Part shown: piece by piece, positions 34,431 through 42,580 of the stretch
Layout: each line of letters opens with the position of its first letter
Numbering within the stretch: the first letter of the stretch is position 1
DNA from: Treponema bryantii NK4A124
Lineage (GTDB): Bacteria; Spirochaetota; Spirochaetia; Treponematales; Treponemataceae
Length of the DNA: 64,000 nucleotides
Direction of reading: 5' to 3'
Assembly: GCF_000421345.1 (NCBI RefSeq)
Contig: NZ_ATWV01000002.1
Span: 248,001-312,000 of the forward strand
Made by a program: the position numbers and the translations under genes
The notes under the pieces: model-generated
The model's database searches: none
Seen by the model: the letters and a program-made list of their open reading frames with translations, nothing else
Told to the model about the DNA's origin: nothing

Positions 34431-35180
34431 ATGAAAGATTTTTATAAGATTCTTGGAGTGCGGCCAAATGCAACTCTTGCAGAAATAAAACGCGCCTATC
34501 GTGAAAAAGCAAAACTTCTCCATCCGGACCTCACAGGTGACTCAACCCGCCGGGATGAATTTAACGAAGTAGTGCAGGCTTACCGGGTGCTTTCCGACGT
34601 CCGCCAGCGCTCAATTTTCGACGAATCTTTCTTTATCAAAATCAAACGCTCATATAAAAACGCAGATACCTTTAATTACTACGACTGGCTCAAGGCCCGC
34701 GAAGACGAAGAAAGCCGGGCCAAGCTGATTTTTTATACCCTCATGCATCAGAAGGAAGACGAAGCTGTTGCCGAGTTCAAGCGCATGCAGATGAATCATG
34801 CAGATTTCAGCCTGAAAAAATGGTTTACCCGCGAAGACTTTATGGACTACGGTTACATTCTTGCAGAGGAGCTGGTAATCCGTGGTGAATATTACGATGC
34901 AATAATTCTTCTTGAGCAGATTATACAGATGGAATATTCCTATCAGTATTTCTATATTTTCTTCCCGGAAGTAATAGATTTTACCTTGAACATCCTCAAA
35001 AAAAATATAGACGGAGTAATTTCCGATGAACTTGCTCTGGACGTCTTCGAACGAGCCCTGGACTTGAACCTGGGTACAAAAAACGACGCCTTCTTCCTCC
35101 GCAAAATGAGTGAGGAATATAAACGTTTGGGTGATTTGAGCACCGCAGAGATTTGTTTAAGAGAATCAGAGAAACTATGA
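34431..35180 (+). CDS. J-domain protein with helical C-terminal region
   Basis: 249 residues. A J-domain spans 2-66 (DFYKILGVRPNATLAEIKRAYREKAKLLHPDLTG) with the HPD tripeptide at 31-33 that stimulates DnaK. There is no Gly/Phe region or zinc finger. The rest is helical with TPR-like pairs (YYDAIILLEQIIQMEYSYQYFYI; RLGDLSTAEICLRESEKL). It is thus a type III/C J-protein with an unknown client, last in the V-ATPase/Usp operon. A role in assembling the ATPase is only a guess from position. Confidence 0.87.
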   Translation: MKDFYKILGVRPNATLAEIKRAYREKAKLLHPDLTGDSTRRDEFNEVVQAYRVLSDVRQRSIFDESFFIKIKRSYKNADTFNYYDWLKAREDEESRAKLIFYTLMHQKEDEAVAEFKRMQMNHADFSLKKWFTREDFMDYGYILAEELVIRGEYYDAIILLEQIIQMEYSYQYFYIFFPEVIDFTLNILKKNIDGVISDELALDVFERALDLNLGTKNDAFFLRKMSEEYKRLGDLSTAEICLRESEKL

Positions 35181-35315
35181 TATAACATACTTCCGTTGCA
35201 GAGGAACCCAAACTGCGGCTGGGCGTAAGTGGTATCCGACTCGTTACGCTTCGCTTCACTCGCGAACGCCCAGATGCAGTTTGTGTCCCTCTTCCACTCG
35301 CGTATGTTATATCAT
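35177..35315. repeat. Very long imperfect hairpin after the J-protein gene
   Basis: Outer arms ATGATATAACATAC (35177-35190) and GTATGTTATATCAT (35302-35315) are perfectly complementary. Inner arms at 35210-35225 and 35267-35282 (AAACTGC-GGCTGGGCG with CGCCCAG-ATGCAGTTT) pair again. The stop codon of the J-protein lies in the first arm. Confidence 0.75.
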
Positions 35316-35394
35316 GCCTTTGTGAGTTTTACCTAACAACTCTCTAGCCAACAATCACCAAAAGTGTTATATTCTTCACTAAGGACACGTTATT

Positions 35395-36153
35395 ATGATT
35401 CAACTCAAAACACCAGAACAAATTGCCGGTATCCGCAAGGTATGTCATATCACAGCCGACATGTTTAATGAACTTATTCCAAAGGTAAAGGCCGGAATGT
35501 CTACAAAACAGGTAGACGATATGTTTAAAGATTATATGATTTCCCATGGCGGCAAGCCTGCCTGGTGGCGCGAAGACTTCCCTGGAGCTACCTGCATCAG
35601 TATCAATAACGAAGTAATCCATGGAATCCCTTCTAAAAAGCGTATTATCAAAGACGGTGACCTTGTAAGTATCGATGTAGGTATTGATATGAACGGCTAT
35701 ATCAGCGATACAACTCATTCTCTTTTGATTGGAAAAGTAAATCCTAAGGTTCGCAAGCTGCAGGAAGTAACAGCTGAATGTCTTAAAGCCGGAATTGCTG
35801 CCTGTGTTGTCGGTAACCGCATCAGCGATATTGCAAATGCAGTTTACGAAATTGCAGACCGCAACGGTTACGGCGTAGTTTATGATTACTGCGGACACGG
35901 GGTTGGACTTGATGTTCACGAAGATCCAAGTGTTCCAAACTGTCCTTTCCGCGGTCAAAATCCACGCATTAAGCCTGGTATGGTGCTTGCAATTGAGCCT
36001 ATGATTAACCTTGGTGTTCCTGATGTAGAAACTGCAGCTGACGGCTGGACAGTTCTTACCTGCGACGGCAAGGTAAGCTGCCACGAAGAGCATACAGTAG
36101 CAGTTTTCGAAGACCACACCGAAGTCCTCACAGCCCTGGATTATAAAAAATAA
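35395..36153 (+). CDS. map: Methionine aminopeptidase, type I
   Basis: 252 residues. It removes the initiator Met from new proteins. Metal ligands follow the MetAP-I spacing: Asp94 (SIDVG), Asp105 (ISDTTH), then the His in CGHGVGLDVHEDP and two Glu (AIEPM and HEEHTVAV). Substrate His76 is in HGIP. AAGGA lies about 12 bases before the ATG. Monocistronic. Confidence 0.96.
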   Translation: MIQLKTPEQIAGIRKVCHITADMFNELIPKVKAGMSTKQVDDMFKDYMISHGGKPAWWREDFPGATCISINNEVIHGIPSKKRIIKDGDLVSIDVGIDMNGYISDTTHSLLIGKVNPKVRKLQEVTAECLKAGIAACVVGNRISDIANAVYEIADRNGYGVVYDYCGHGVGLDVHEDPSVPNCPFRGQNPRIKPGMVLAIEPMINLGVPDVETAADGWTVLTCDGKVSCHEEHTVAVFEDHTEVLTALDYKK

Positions 36154-36175
36154 GAAAACATTTATGTTACCTTTT

Positions 36176-36235
36176 CTCAAAATTTTAGTTATATTTAACG
36201 TAAGCGCTAACAAAAAAAATAACTAAAATTTTGAG
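36176..36235 (+). promoter_or_regulatory. 17-bp perfect inverted repeat reaching the htrA ribosome site
   Basis: CTCAAAATTTTAGTTAT (36176-36192) and its exact complement (36219-36235) surround a 26-base loop containing GTAAGCGCTAAC, a LacI-type near palindrome. The 3' arm ends in the first bases of GAGGAG (36234-36239), the htrA ribosome site. Confidence 0.6.
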
Positions 36236-36246
36236 GAGACATAGAT

Positions 36247-37695
36247 ATGAAAAAACTTAAAAAGGTACTTGCAGCAGCCTCTATGCTGCTTCTGTTATCT
36301 GCATCACTTTTTGCAGACCCTCCAAAAAAGTCGGCTGACCCTTCTATGAGCGTGGTAGAAGCCCTTCAGAATTCCTTCCGTTCAATCAGTAATACAATGC
36401 TTCCTGCTGTAGTAGAAGTTGATGTAACTGAAACAAAAACTTATACAGATCCATTCGGTGGAATGTCAAATCCATTTGAATTCTTTTTTGGAAGCCCAAG
36501 AGGAAAGGATAACGAAGACGACAATAAGAAAAATCAGCGTGAATATGAATCAAAAGGTCTTGGTTCGGGCGTAATCGTTCGTAAAACCGGTAACACCTAT
36601 TACGTACTTACAAATAATCACGTAGCGGGCTCTGCTACAAAAATCAGCATTAAGCTTAATGATGAGCGTGAGTTCGAAGGAAAGCTTGTAGGTGCAGACA
36701 GCCGCATAGACGTTGCTCTTGTTTCTTTTGAATCAAAGGATTCTTCAATTCCTGTAGCAAAGCTTGGTGACTCAGACAAGGTTCAGCCTGGCGATATTTG
36801 TATGGCCTTTGGTGCTCCTCTAGGTTACAGCCAGTCTGTTACACAGGGAATTATATCTGCAGTAGGCCGAAGCGAAAGCCACATGTCTGCAATCAGTGAT
36901 TATATTCAGACAGATGCTGCCATCAACCAGGGTAACTCTGGTGGTCCTCTTGTAAACATCTATGGCGAGGTTATCGGTATCAATACCTGGATTGCTTCTT
37001 CATCAGGTGGTTCTGTAGGTCTTGGTTTTGCAATCCCAATCAACAATCTTAAATCTGCAATTGATTCCTTTATTAAGAAGGGTAAGGTTGTTTACGGCTG
37101 GGTTGGTGTTTCACTTGTTGATGTAACAAATGAATATAAAGAAGAACTTGGAGTTGGTGATACAGTAGGTGCTTTTGCTGCTGAAGTATTCTCTAATTCT
37201 CCGGCTTTCAAGGGCGGAATTAAACCTGGTGACTATATCATCGAAGTAAACGGCAAGAAGGTAAAATCTACAAACCAGCTTGTCCGCGATATCGGCAGCC
37301 TCGAAGCAGGTTCTACAGCAAACTTTACTGTAATTCGTGGCGGCAAAAAGCTTACTGATATTGTAGTTAAGATTGAAGAGCGCGCTAACGAAAGCGATAT
37401 CAATAACAGCCGCATGTGGCCTGGCTTTATCGCAAGCCCTCTTACAGACAAGGCCCGCGAGCAGCTCAAGATTGACGACAAGAAAATCAAGGGTGTAATT
37501 GCAACTAACGTAGAAGAAAAATCTCCTGCAGCAAGCCTCCGCATCCAGAACGGCGACGTTATCACCGCAGTAAACGGCAAGAAAGTAACAAACCTGGCCG
37601 AGTTCTACGATGAACTTGCCGCTGCCCAGAAGTCAGTAAACTTCGACATCTATAGTAACGGCGGAACAATTACCACAGGTACATATAGATTCTAA
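36247..37695 (+). CDS. HtrA/DegP-type periplasmic serine protease
   Basis: 482 residues with signal peptide 1-23 (ASLFA-D). The trypsin-like domain carries His125 (TNNHVAG), Asp155 (RIDVAL) and Ser231 (GNSGGPL); two PDZ domains follow (about 275-365 and 385-480). It degrades or refolds damaged envelope proteins. The LA-type loop includes a charged insertion (RGKDNEDDNKKNQREYESKG). GAGGAG sits eight bases before the ATG at the foot of a 17-bp perfect stem, so translation could be structure-controlled. A terminator follows. Confidence 0.95.
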   Translation: MKKLKKVLAAASMLLLLSASLFADPPKKSADPSMSVVEALQNSFRSISNTMLPAVVEVDVTETKTYTDPFGGMSNPFEFFFGSPRGKDNEDDNKKNQREYESKGLGSGVIVRKTGNTYYVLTNNHVAGSATKISIKLNDEREFEGKLVGADSRIDVALVSFESKDSSIPVAKLGDSDKVQPGDICMAFGAPLGYSQSVTQGIISAVGRSESHMSAISDYIQTDAAINQGNSGGPLVNIYGEVIGINTWIASSSGGSVGLGFAIPINNLKSAIDSFIKKGKVVYGWVGVSLVDVTNEYKEELGVGDTVGAFAAEVFSNSPAFKGGIKPGDYIIEVNGKKVKSTNQLVRDIGSLEAGSTANFTVIRGGKKLTDIVVKIEERANESDINNSRMWPGFIASPLTDKAREQLKIDDKKIKGVIATNVEEKSPAASLRIQNGDVITAVNGKKVTNLAEFYDELAAAQKSVNFDIYSNGGTITTGTYRF

Positions 37696-37728
37696 TTTAA
37701 ACTTCTGATATTACGAACTATAAAAGAA

Positions 37729-37778
37729 ACCCCGAATCCTACGCAGTATAACTGCTTAGAGTTTCGGGGTCTTTTTTT
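37729..37778 (+). terminator. Rho-independent terminator of htrA
   Basis: ACCCCGAA/TTCGGGGT stem with an inner GCAGT/ACTGC hairpin, then seven T. Confidence 0.85.
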
Positions 37779-37804
37779 ATATCGAAAAAAAATACTCCAT
37801 ACTA

Positions 37805-37835
37805 TTGACAAAAATAATCGGGGGGGGGGTACAAT
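37805..37835 (+). promoter_or_regulatory. Promoter with G10 tract in the spacer (candidate phase-variable)
   Basis: TTGACA (37805-37810), 19 bp containing ten consecutive G (37820-37829), TACAAT (37830-37835). Loss of two G would give the optimal 17-bp spacing, so slippage should alter expression. Confidence 0.7.
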
Positions 37836-37874
37836 TGTATTGTATTTCTCTACTGAAATACAAGGAGTATGAAA

Positions 37875-38453
37875 ATGAAAAAACTTAAGTTGTTTGGAAT
37901 GTTCGCTTTGACATTCGCTCTGGTATTTGGAGTAGTATCTTGTTCTAGTGGTTCTTCAAATGATGACCTTGAAGAAGTTCTTAAGGAAGATGATGTAGAC
38001 CTTTCAGGAACTTGGGAAGTTACAGATATTGATATGGCTTATGATATTGATATTGACGGTGAAGGTATTACATCTGATGCAAAGAAACTTGCTAAGGAAG
38101 AATTTGAAAAAAGCATGTTAAAAGGTAAAACAATTGATGATTTGACTCTTGATGAGAAAATCGCAATGGTTGGATGTCCAAAAACAGTTACTCTTTCTAC
38201 TAAAGAAGAGGCAAAGACATTCTTTGATAGCATGGTTAAGCAGGCTAAAGAAGTAAATGATAAATACAAGAATGGACCTGTTGAAGAAAAAGCATTTGGT
38301 GTGTCTGCAAAGGTTACAGAAGAAATGTCTGTAGAAATGAATAAAGACAGAACAAAGTTTATTTACGGAACTGCATTTACATATGAAATGGATTATACAG
38401 TTTATAAAATTACAATGGATTCTGATGCTGAAGTTACTTACACAAAGAAGTAA
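37875..38453 (+). CDS. Exported lipoprotein under a poly-G promoter
   Basis: 192 residues. The ATG at 37875 is preferred over 37869 since AAGGAG (37862-37867) would be only one base from the latter. The signal peptide ends FGVVSC (Cys23), then a Ser-rich acidic linker. LSGTWEVTDID opens a beta-rich domain, resembling the small lipocalin-like exported proteins elsewhere in the window (GTWQD at 922). The middle is helical and Lys/Glu rich. The G10 tract in its promoter suggests on/off or graded expression, typical of surface-exposed antigens. Function unknown. Confidence 0.8.
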   Translation: MKKLKLFGMFALTFALVFGVVSCSSGSSNDDLEEVLKEDDVDLSGTWEVTDIDMAYDIDIDGEGITSDAKKLAKEEFEKSMLKGKTIDDLTLDEKIAMVGCPKTVTLSTKEEAKTFFDSMVKQAKEVNDKYKNGPVEEKAFGVSAKVTEEMSVEMNKDRTKFIYGTAFTYEMDYTVYKITMDSDAEVTYTKK

Positions 38454-38480
38454 TAATATGATTATTCAGTTCTAAAATCC

Positions 38481-38518
38481 AAAACAGCACTTCGGGCAAC
38501 CGGGGTGCTGTTTTTTTT
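38481..38518 (+). terminator. Rho-independent terminator
   Basis: AAAACAGCAC/GTGCTG(TTTT) stem with inner pairing and eight T, after the poly-G lipoprotein gene. Confidence 0.85.
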
Positions 38519-38544
38519 ATCTTCTCTAAGCCTTGTAAATCTGA

Positions 38545-38550
38545 TATAAT
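38545..38550 (+). promoter_or_regulatory. -10 box abutting the purL start
   Basis: TATAAT ends six bases before the purL ATG. There is no Shine-Dalgarno; a leaderless message is expected. Confidence 0.5.
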
Positions 38551-38556
38551 CCCACT

Positions 38557-41500
38557 ATGTATCGTTTATATGTAGAGCGCAGACCTGGTTTTGAAAACGA
38601 GGCTCGCCGTTATCTTTCTGAAATCAATGGATTTTTGGGAATTGCCGGAGTAAAGGCAGTTCGTTATTTCAACCGCTACGACATTGAAAATGTGAGCGAA
38701 GAAGTTGCAAAAATTGCTGCAACCCGCATTTTCTCTGAGCCACAGAGCGACTTTGTTTTTACAGAAAAGTTGCCTGAACACAGCGGAAAAGAAATTATCT
38801 GGGAGTTCCTTCCAGGCCAGTACGACCAGCGTGCCGACTCTGCTGAGCAGTGTCTTTCTTTGCTTCGCGCAGGTCTTAAGGGTGTAAAAACTCTTACTGA
38901 GCCACCTGTTGTTCGCTGTGCAAAAATCGTTGTTCTTGAAGGCAGCGTAAGCGACGAAGAAATCAAAAAGATTCAGAACTATCTTATCAACCCTGTTGAT
39001 TCCCGCCTTACTGATGATACAAAACCTGAAACATTAAAAATGCATGTTGAAGAGCCTGCAGACATTCCTGTTGTAGAAGGCTTTATCAAGATGAATGATG
39101 AAGAAATTGAAGCATACCGCAACAAGATGGGCCTTGCTATGGATCATGCTGATATCGTATTCCTTCAGGATTATTTTAAGGGTGAAGGCCGCGACCCTGT
39201 TGAGACAGAAATCCGCGTTCTCGACACTTACTGGTCAGACCACTGCCGCCATACAACATTCTTAACAGAACTTAAGGATATCAAAATTGAAGATGGTCCT
39301 TATGCACCTCTCTTCAAAAAATCCCTTGAAAATTATCAGGCTATGCGTACAGAAATGTATGCCGGCCGCACAGATAAGCCTGTCTGCCTCATGGATATGG
39401 CTGTAATCGGAATGAAGTATCTTAAAAAGCACGGAAAGCTTGAAGATATGGAAGTTTCGGAAGAAAACAATGCCTGCTCGGTTTATATAGACGTACATTA
39501 CACAGCAGATGAAAACGGTAAGCCGCTTGCTGCCGACGACCCTCGTGCAACAGAACGCTGGCTTATGATGTTCAAAAACGAAACTCATAACCACCCTACA
39601 GAAATTGAACCATTCGGTGGTGCCGCAACTTGTCTTGGTGGTGCTATCCGCGACCCACTTTCTGGCCGCTCATGGGTTTACCAGTCAATGCGTATTACCG
39701 GTGCTGCAGACCCTACAGTACCGCTTTCAGCTACAATGAAGGGTAAGCTCCCTCAGATTAAGCTCTGCCGCGAGGCTGCCCAGGGCTTCAGCTCATACGG
39801 TAACCAGATTGGTCTTACAACAGGTCAGGTAGAAGAAATCTACCACCCAGGTTATGCTGCAAAACGTATGGAGCTTGGTGCCGTTATCGCTGCCGCTCCT
39901 GTAGATACAGTTATCCGCGAACGTCCTGAGCCGGGCGACATCATCATTCTTCTTGGTGGTGGTACAGGCCGCGACGGTATTGGAGGGGCTACAGGTTCTT
40001 CTAAAGTTCACACTGTAAAATCTGTTACAACTGCCGCTGCCGAAGTTCAGAAGGGTAACGCTGTAGAAGAGCGTAAGATTCAGCGCCTCTTCCGCAATAA
40101 AGAAGTAAGCCTTATGATTCGCCGCTGTAACGACTTTGGTGCCGGTGGAGTTTCAGTTGCTGTCGGCGAGCTTGCACCAGGACTGGACATCAACCTCGAC
40201 GCAGTACCAAAGAAGTACGAAGGTCTTAACGGAACTGAGCTTGCAATTTCTGAAAGCCAGGAACGTATGGCTGTTGTAGTTCGCAAAGCAGACGTAGACC
40301 GCTTTATTGAAGAAGCAAAGAAAGAAAACTTAAACGCTGTTGTAGTTGCAACAGTTACAGATACAAACCGCCTCGTTATGAAATGGCGCGGTAAAACAAT
40401 CGTAGACATTGGCCGTGAGTTCTTGGATGCCGCAGGTGCTCATCACGAAGCAACTGCCCTTATCGAACAGCCTGCAGAGCCTGCTAAGTCTCCACTTTGC
40501 AACCCTCTTGAGTCTGCAGCTGCAGAACTCAACAAACCTGTTAAGTGTGAAGGCTGCGTAAAGAATCATCTTACAGATGCATGGCTTGCTAACATCAACG
40601 ACCTTGCCTGCTGTTCTCAGCGCGGTCTTGGTGAACGCTTCGACGGCTCAATCGGTTCAAGCACAGTTCTCTTCCCATACGGAGGAAAATATCAGAATAC
40701 ACCGGAAGCAGGTATGTCTGCAAAGATTCCGGTAATGACACCGCGTGAAACATCAACTGCCAGCCTTATGGCTTACGGCTTTGACCCGCGTGTTGGACAG
40801 TGGTCTCCATGGCACGGAGCAAAGACTGCCGTATTGAGCAGCCTTGCAAAAATTACTTGTATTGGTGGTAAGGCCCGCACATCACGCCTTTCCTTCCAGG
40901 AATTCTTTGGCCGTGCAGTAAACGAAAAGCGCTGGGGCTATCCTGCAGCCGCTTTGCTCGGTTCTATTGATGCTCAGGTTGAATCTGGTTGTGCTTCAAT
41001 TGGTGGTAAAGACTCAATGTCTGGTACCTTCGAAGATATCAACGTTCCTCATACTCTCGTAAGCTTTGCCGTAACCCACGACGAGGCTCCGAACGTTTTG
41101 AGTGGTTCTTTCAAGGTAAGCGGAAACAATATCTATATGGTAAAGGTTCCATACTCAGACCTTCTCGAACCGGATTACGAAACCTTCCTTAAGAACTCAG
41201 ATGTACTTTATGAACTCAACAAGGCCCGCCGTATTGCCGCTATGTATCCTGTAGGACCTGGTGGAATTGCAGAAGCAGTTACAAAGATGGCTATGGGTAA
41301 CATGGTTGGTGCAAGTCTCGACGCTAATGCGGTGGTTGAGTGCTCGCGAAGCGAGTGTATCGAAACCACAGGCAATCTCACTGGTTTCTTCCTTCCAACC
41401 TACGGAAACATCATCGTAGAAGTTCCATCTGCTCATGTACCTGAGTTTGAAAAAGCAGCCTTTGTTGAAGGAACTCTCGTACAGCTTGGTATGACAACAG

Positions 41501-42579
41501 ACAAGCCTGCAATCGTAATCAAAAACGCCGTTCTCGGTGGAGTTACAAATCCGGAAGTTGAAATCAGCCTTTATGACTGTGTAAATAAATGGGAAGACAA
41601 ACTCAAGGAAGTATTCCCTCGCGTTAGTGGAGCAGAGGTACAGCCAAAGCTTCCTGACTGGGCAACAGATATCCACAAGTCTCTCAGCGATATCCGCAAG
41701 GCTCCTGCTTTCGTACAGCCGACAAGCCGTCCAAAGGTATTGCTCCCTGTATTCCCTGGAACAAACTGCGAAATCGATATGGCCCGTGCCTTCAACCTGG
41801 CCGGCGCAGATACAAAGATTGTAGTTCTTCAGAACCGCACTCAGGCTCAGCTTACTGAGTCACTCGACCGCCTCGCAAAAGAAATGCGCGACGCTCAGAT
41901 TCTCGCCCTCAGCGGTGGCTTCTCTAGTGGCGATGAACCAGACGGTTCTGCAAAGTTTATTGCAAACGTACTCAAGGCCGGAAACATCAGCGAAGAAGTT
42001 ATGAATCTTCTTAAGAAGCGCGACGGTCTTGTACTTGGAATCTGTAACGGCTTCCAGGCCCTTGTTAAGACTGGTCTTGCAGTATACGGTGAAATCTGCG
42101 ATATGACTCCGGATATGCCAACTTTGACCTACAACAGAATCAACCGCCATATCAGCCGCATCGTTCGCACACGCATCGTTTCTGCAACAAGCCCATGGGC
42201 AATGCACCCTAGTGTAATCGACCAGCGTAATCACCTTATTGCAATCAGCCATGGTGAAGGCCGCTTTGTTTGTGACGAATCAACTGCAAAACGTCTCTTC
42301 GAAAACGGACAGGTATTTACCCAGTACGTAGACGAGTTCGGCCGCCCTGCAATCACAGAGCCAGATAACCCTAACGGATCTGCATTCGCTATCGAAGGTA
42401 TCACAAGCCCTGACGGACACGTTCTCGGTAAGATGGGACACTCAGAGCGCGGTGTAGGCCTGGATCGCAACGGCGCAAGCTTAGACCTCTTCAAGAATGT
42501 AGGCGGAAATCCTCTTACAAACGAAAGCGAAACAACCTGCGAAAACCTCTTTGCAGCCGGAGTTTCATACTTTAAGTAA
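38557..42579 (+). CDS. purL: Phosphoribosylformylglycinamidine synthase, large fused type, with repeat-encoded insertion
   Basis: 1340 residues: the large single-chain FGAM synthetase (PurL joined to a PurQ-like glutaminase) of purine synthesis. DHCRHTTF (near 230), FKNETHNHPTEIEPFGGAATCLGGAIRD and SIGGKDSMSGTF form the ATP/FGAR sites. The glutaminase domain begins near 1065 (VLLPVFPGTNCEIDMARAF), with nucleophile Cys1163 in GICNGFQ and HGEGRF further on. Residues 925-938 (AVVEC...CIETT) are encoded by a family A repeat (41330-41369) inserted in frame between conserved segments. The gene has a -10 box ending six bases before the ATG and no ribosome site. A CNNM gene starts one base after the stop. 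Confidence 0.95.
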   Translation: MYRLYVERRPGFENEARRYLSEINGFLGIAGVKAVRYFNRYDIENVSEEVAKIAATRIFSEPQSDFVFTEKLPEHSGKEIIWEFLPGQYDQRADSAEQCLSLLRAGLKGVKTLTEPPVVRCAKIVVLEGSVSDEEIKKIQNYLINPVDSRLTDDTKPETLKMHVEEPADIPVVEGFIKMNDEEIEAYRNKMGLAMDHADIVFLQDYFKGEGRDPVETEIRVLDTYWSDHCRHTTFLTELKDIKIEDGPYAPLFKKSLENYQAMRTEMYAGRTDKPVCLMDMAVIGMKYLKKHGKLEDMEVSEENNACSVYIDVHYTADENGKPLAADDPRATERWLMMFKNETHNHPTEIEPFGGAATCLGGAIRDPLSGRSWVYQSMRITGAADPTVPLSATMKGKLPQIKLCREAAQGFSSYGNQIGLTTGQVEEIYHPGYAAKRMELGAVIAAAPVDTVIRERPEPGDIIILLGGGTGRDGIGGATGSSKVHTVKSVTTAAAEVQKGNAVEERKIQRLFRNKEVSLMIRRCNDFGAGGVSVAVGELAPGLDINLDAVPKKYEGLNGTELAISESQERMAVVVRKADVDRFIEEAKKENLNAVVVATVTDTNRLVMKWRGKTIVDIGREFLDAAGAHHEATALIEQPAEPAKSPLCNPLESAAAELNKPVKCEGCVKNHLTDAWLANINDLACCSQRGLGERFDGSIGSSTVLFPYGGKYQNTPEAGMSAKIPVMTPRETSTASLMAYGFDPRVGQWSPWHGAKTAVLSSLAKITCIGGKARTSRLSFQEFFGRAVNEKRWGYPAAALLGSIDAQVESGCASIGGKDSMSGTFEDINVPHTLVSFAVTHDEAPNVLSGSFKVSGNNIYMVKVPYSDLLEPDYETFLKNSDVLYELNKARRIAAMYPVGPGGIAEAVTKMAMGNMVGASLDANAVVECSRSECIETTGNLTGFFLPTYGNIIVEVPSAHVPEFEKAAFVEGTLVQLGMTTDKPAIVIKNAVLGGVTNPEVEISLYDCVNKWEDKLKEVFPRVSGAEVQPKLPDWATDIHKSLSDIRKAPAFVQPTSRPKVLLPVFPGTNCEIDMARAFNLAGADTKIVVLQNRTQAQLTESLDRLAKEMRDAQILALSGGFSSGDEPDGSAKFIANVLKAGNISEEVMNLLKKRDGLVLGICNGFQALVKTGLAVYGEICDMTPDMPTLTYNRINRHISRIVRTRIVSATSPWAMHPSVIDQRNHLIAISHGEGRFVCDESTAKRLFENGQVFTQYVDEFGRPAITEPDNPNGSAFAIEGITSPDGHVLGKMGHSERGVGLDRNGASLDLFKNVGGNPLTNESETTCENLFAAGVSYFK
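41330..41369. repeat. Family A repeat inside purL
   Basis: Full copy with inner hairpin GCTCGCGAAGCGAGT. It is open in the purL frame and adds about 13 residues. Confidence 0.92.
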
Positions 42580-42580
42580 T

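Noticed and set aside
36176-36235. CIRCE element before htrA
   Set aside because: The arms are not the HrcA-type TTAGCACTC/GAGTGCTAA sequence.
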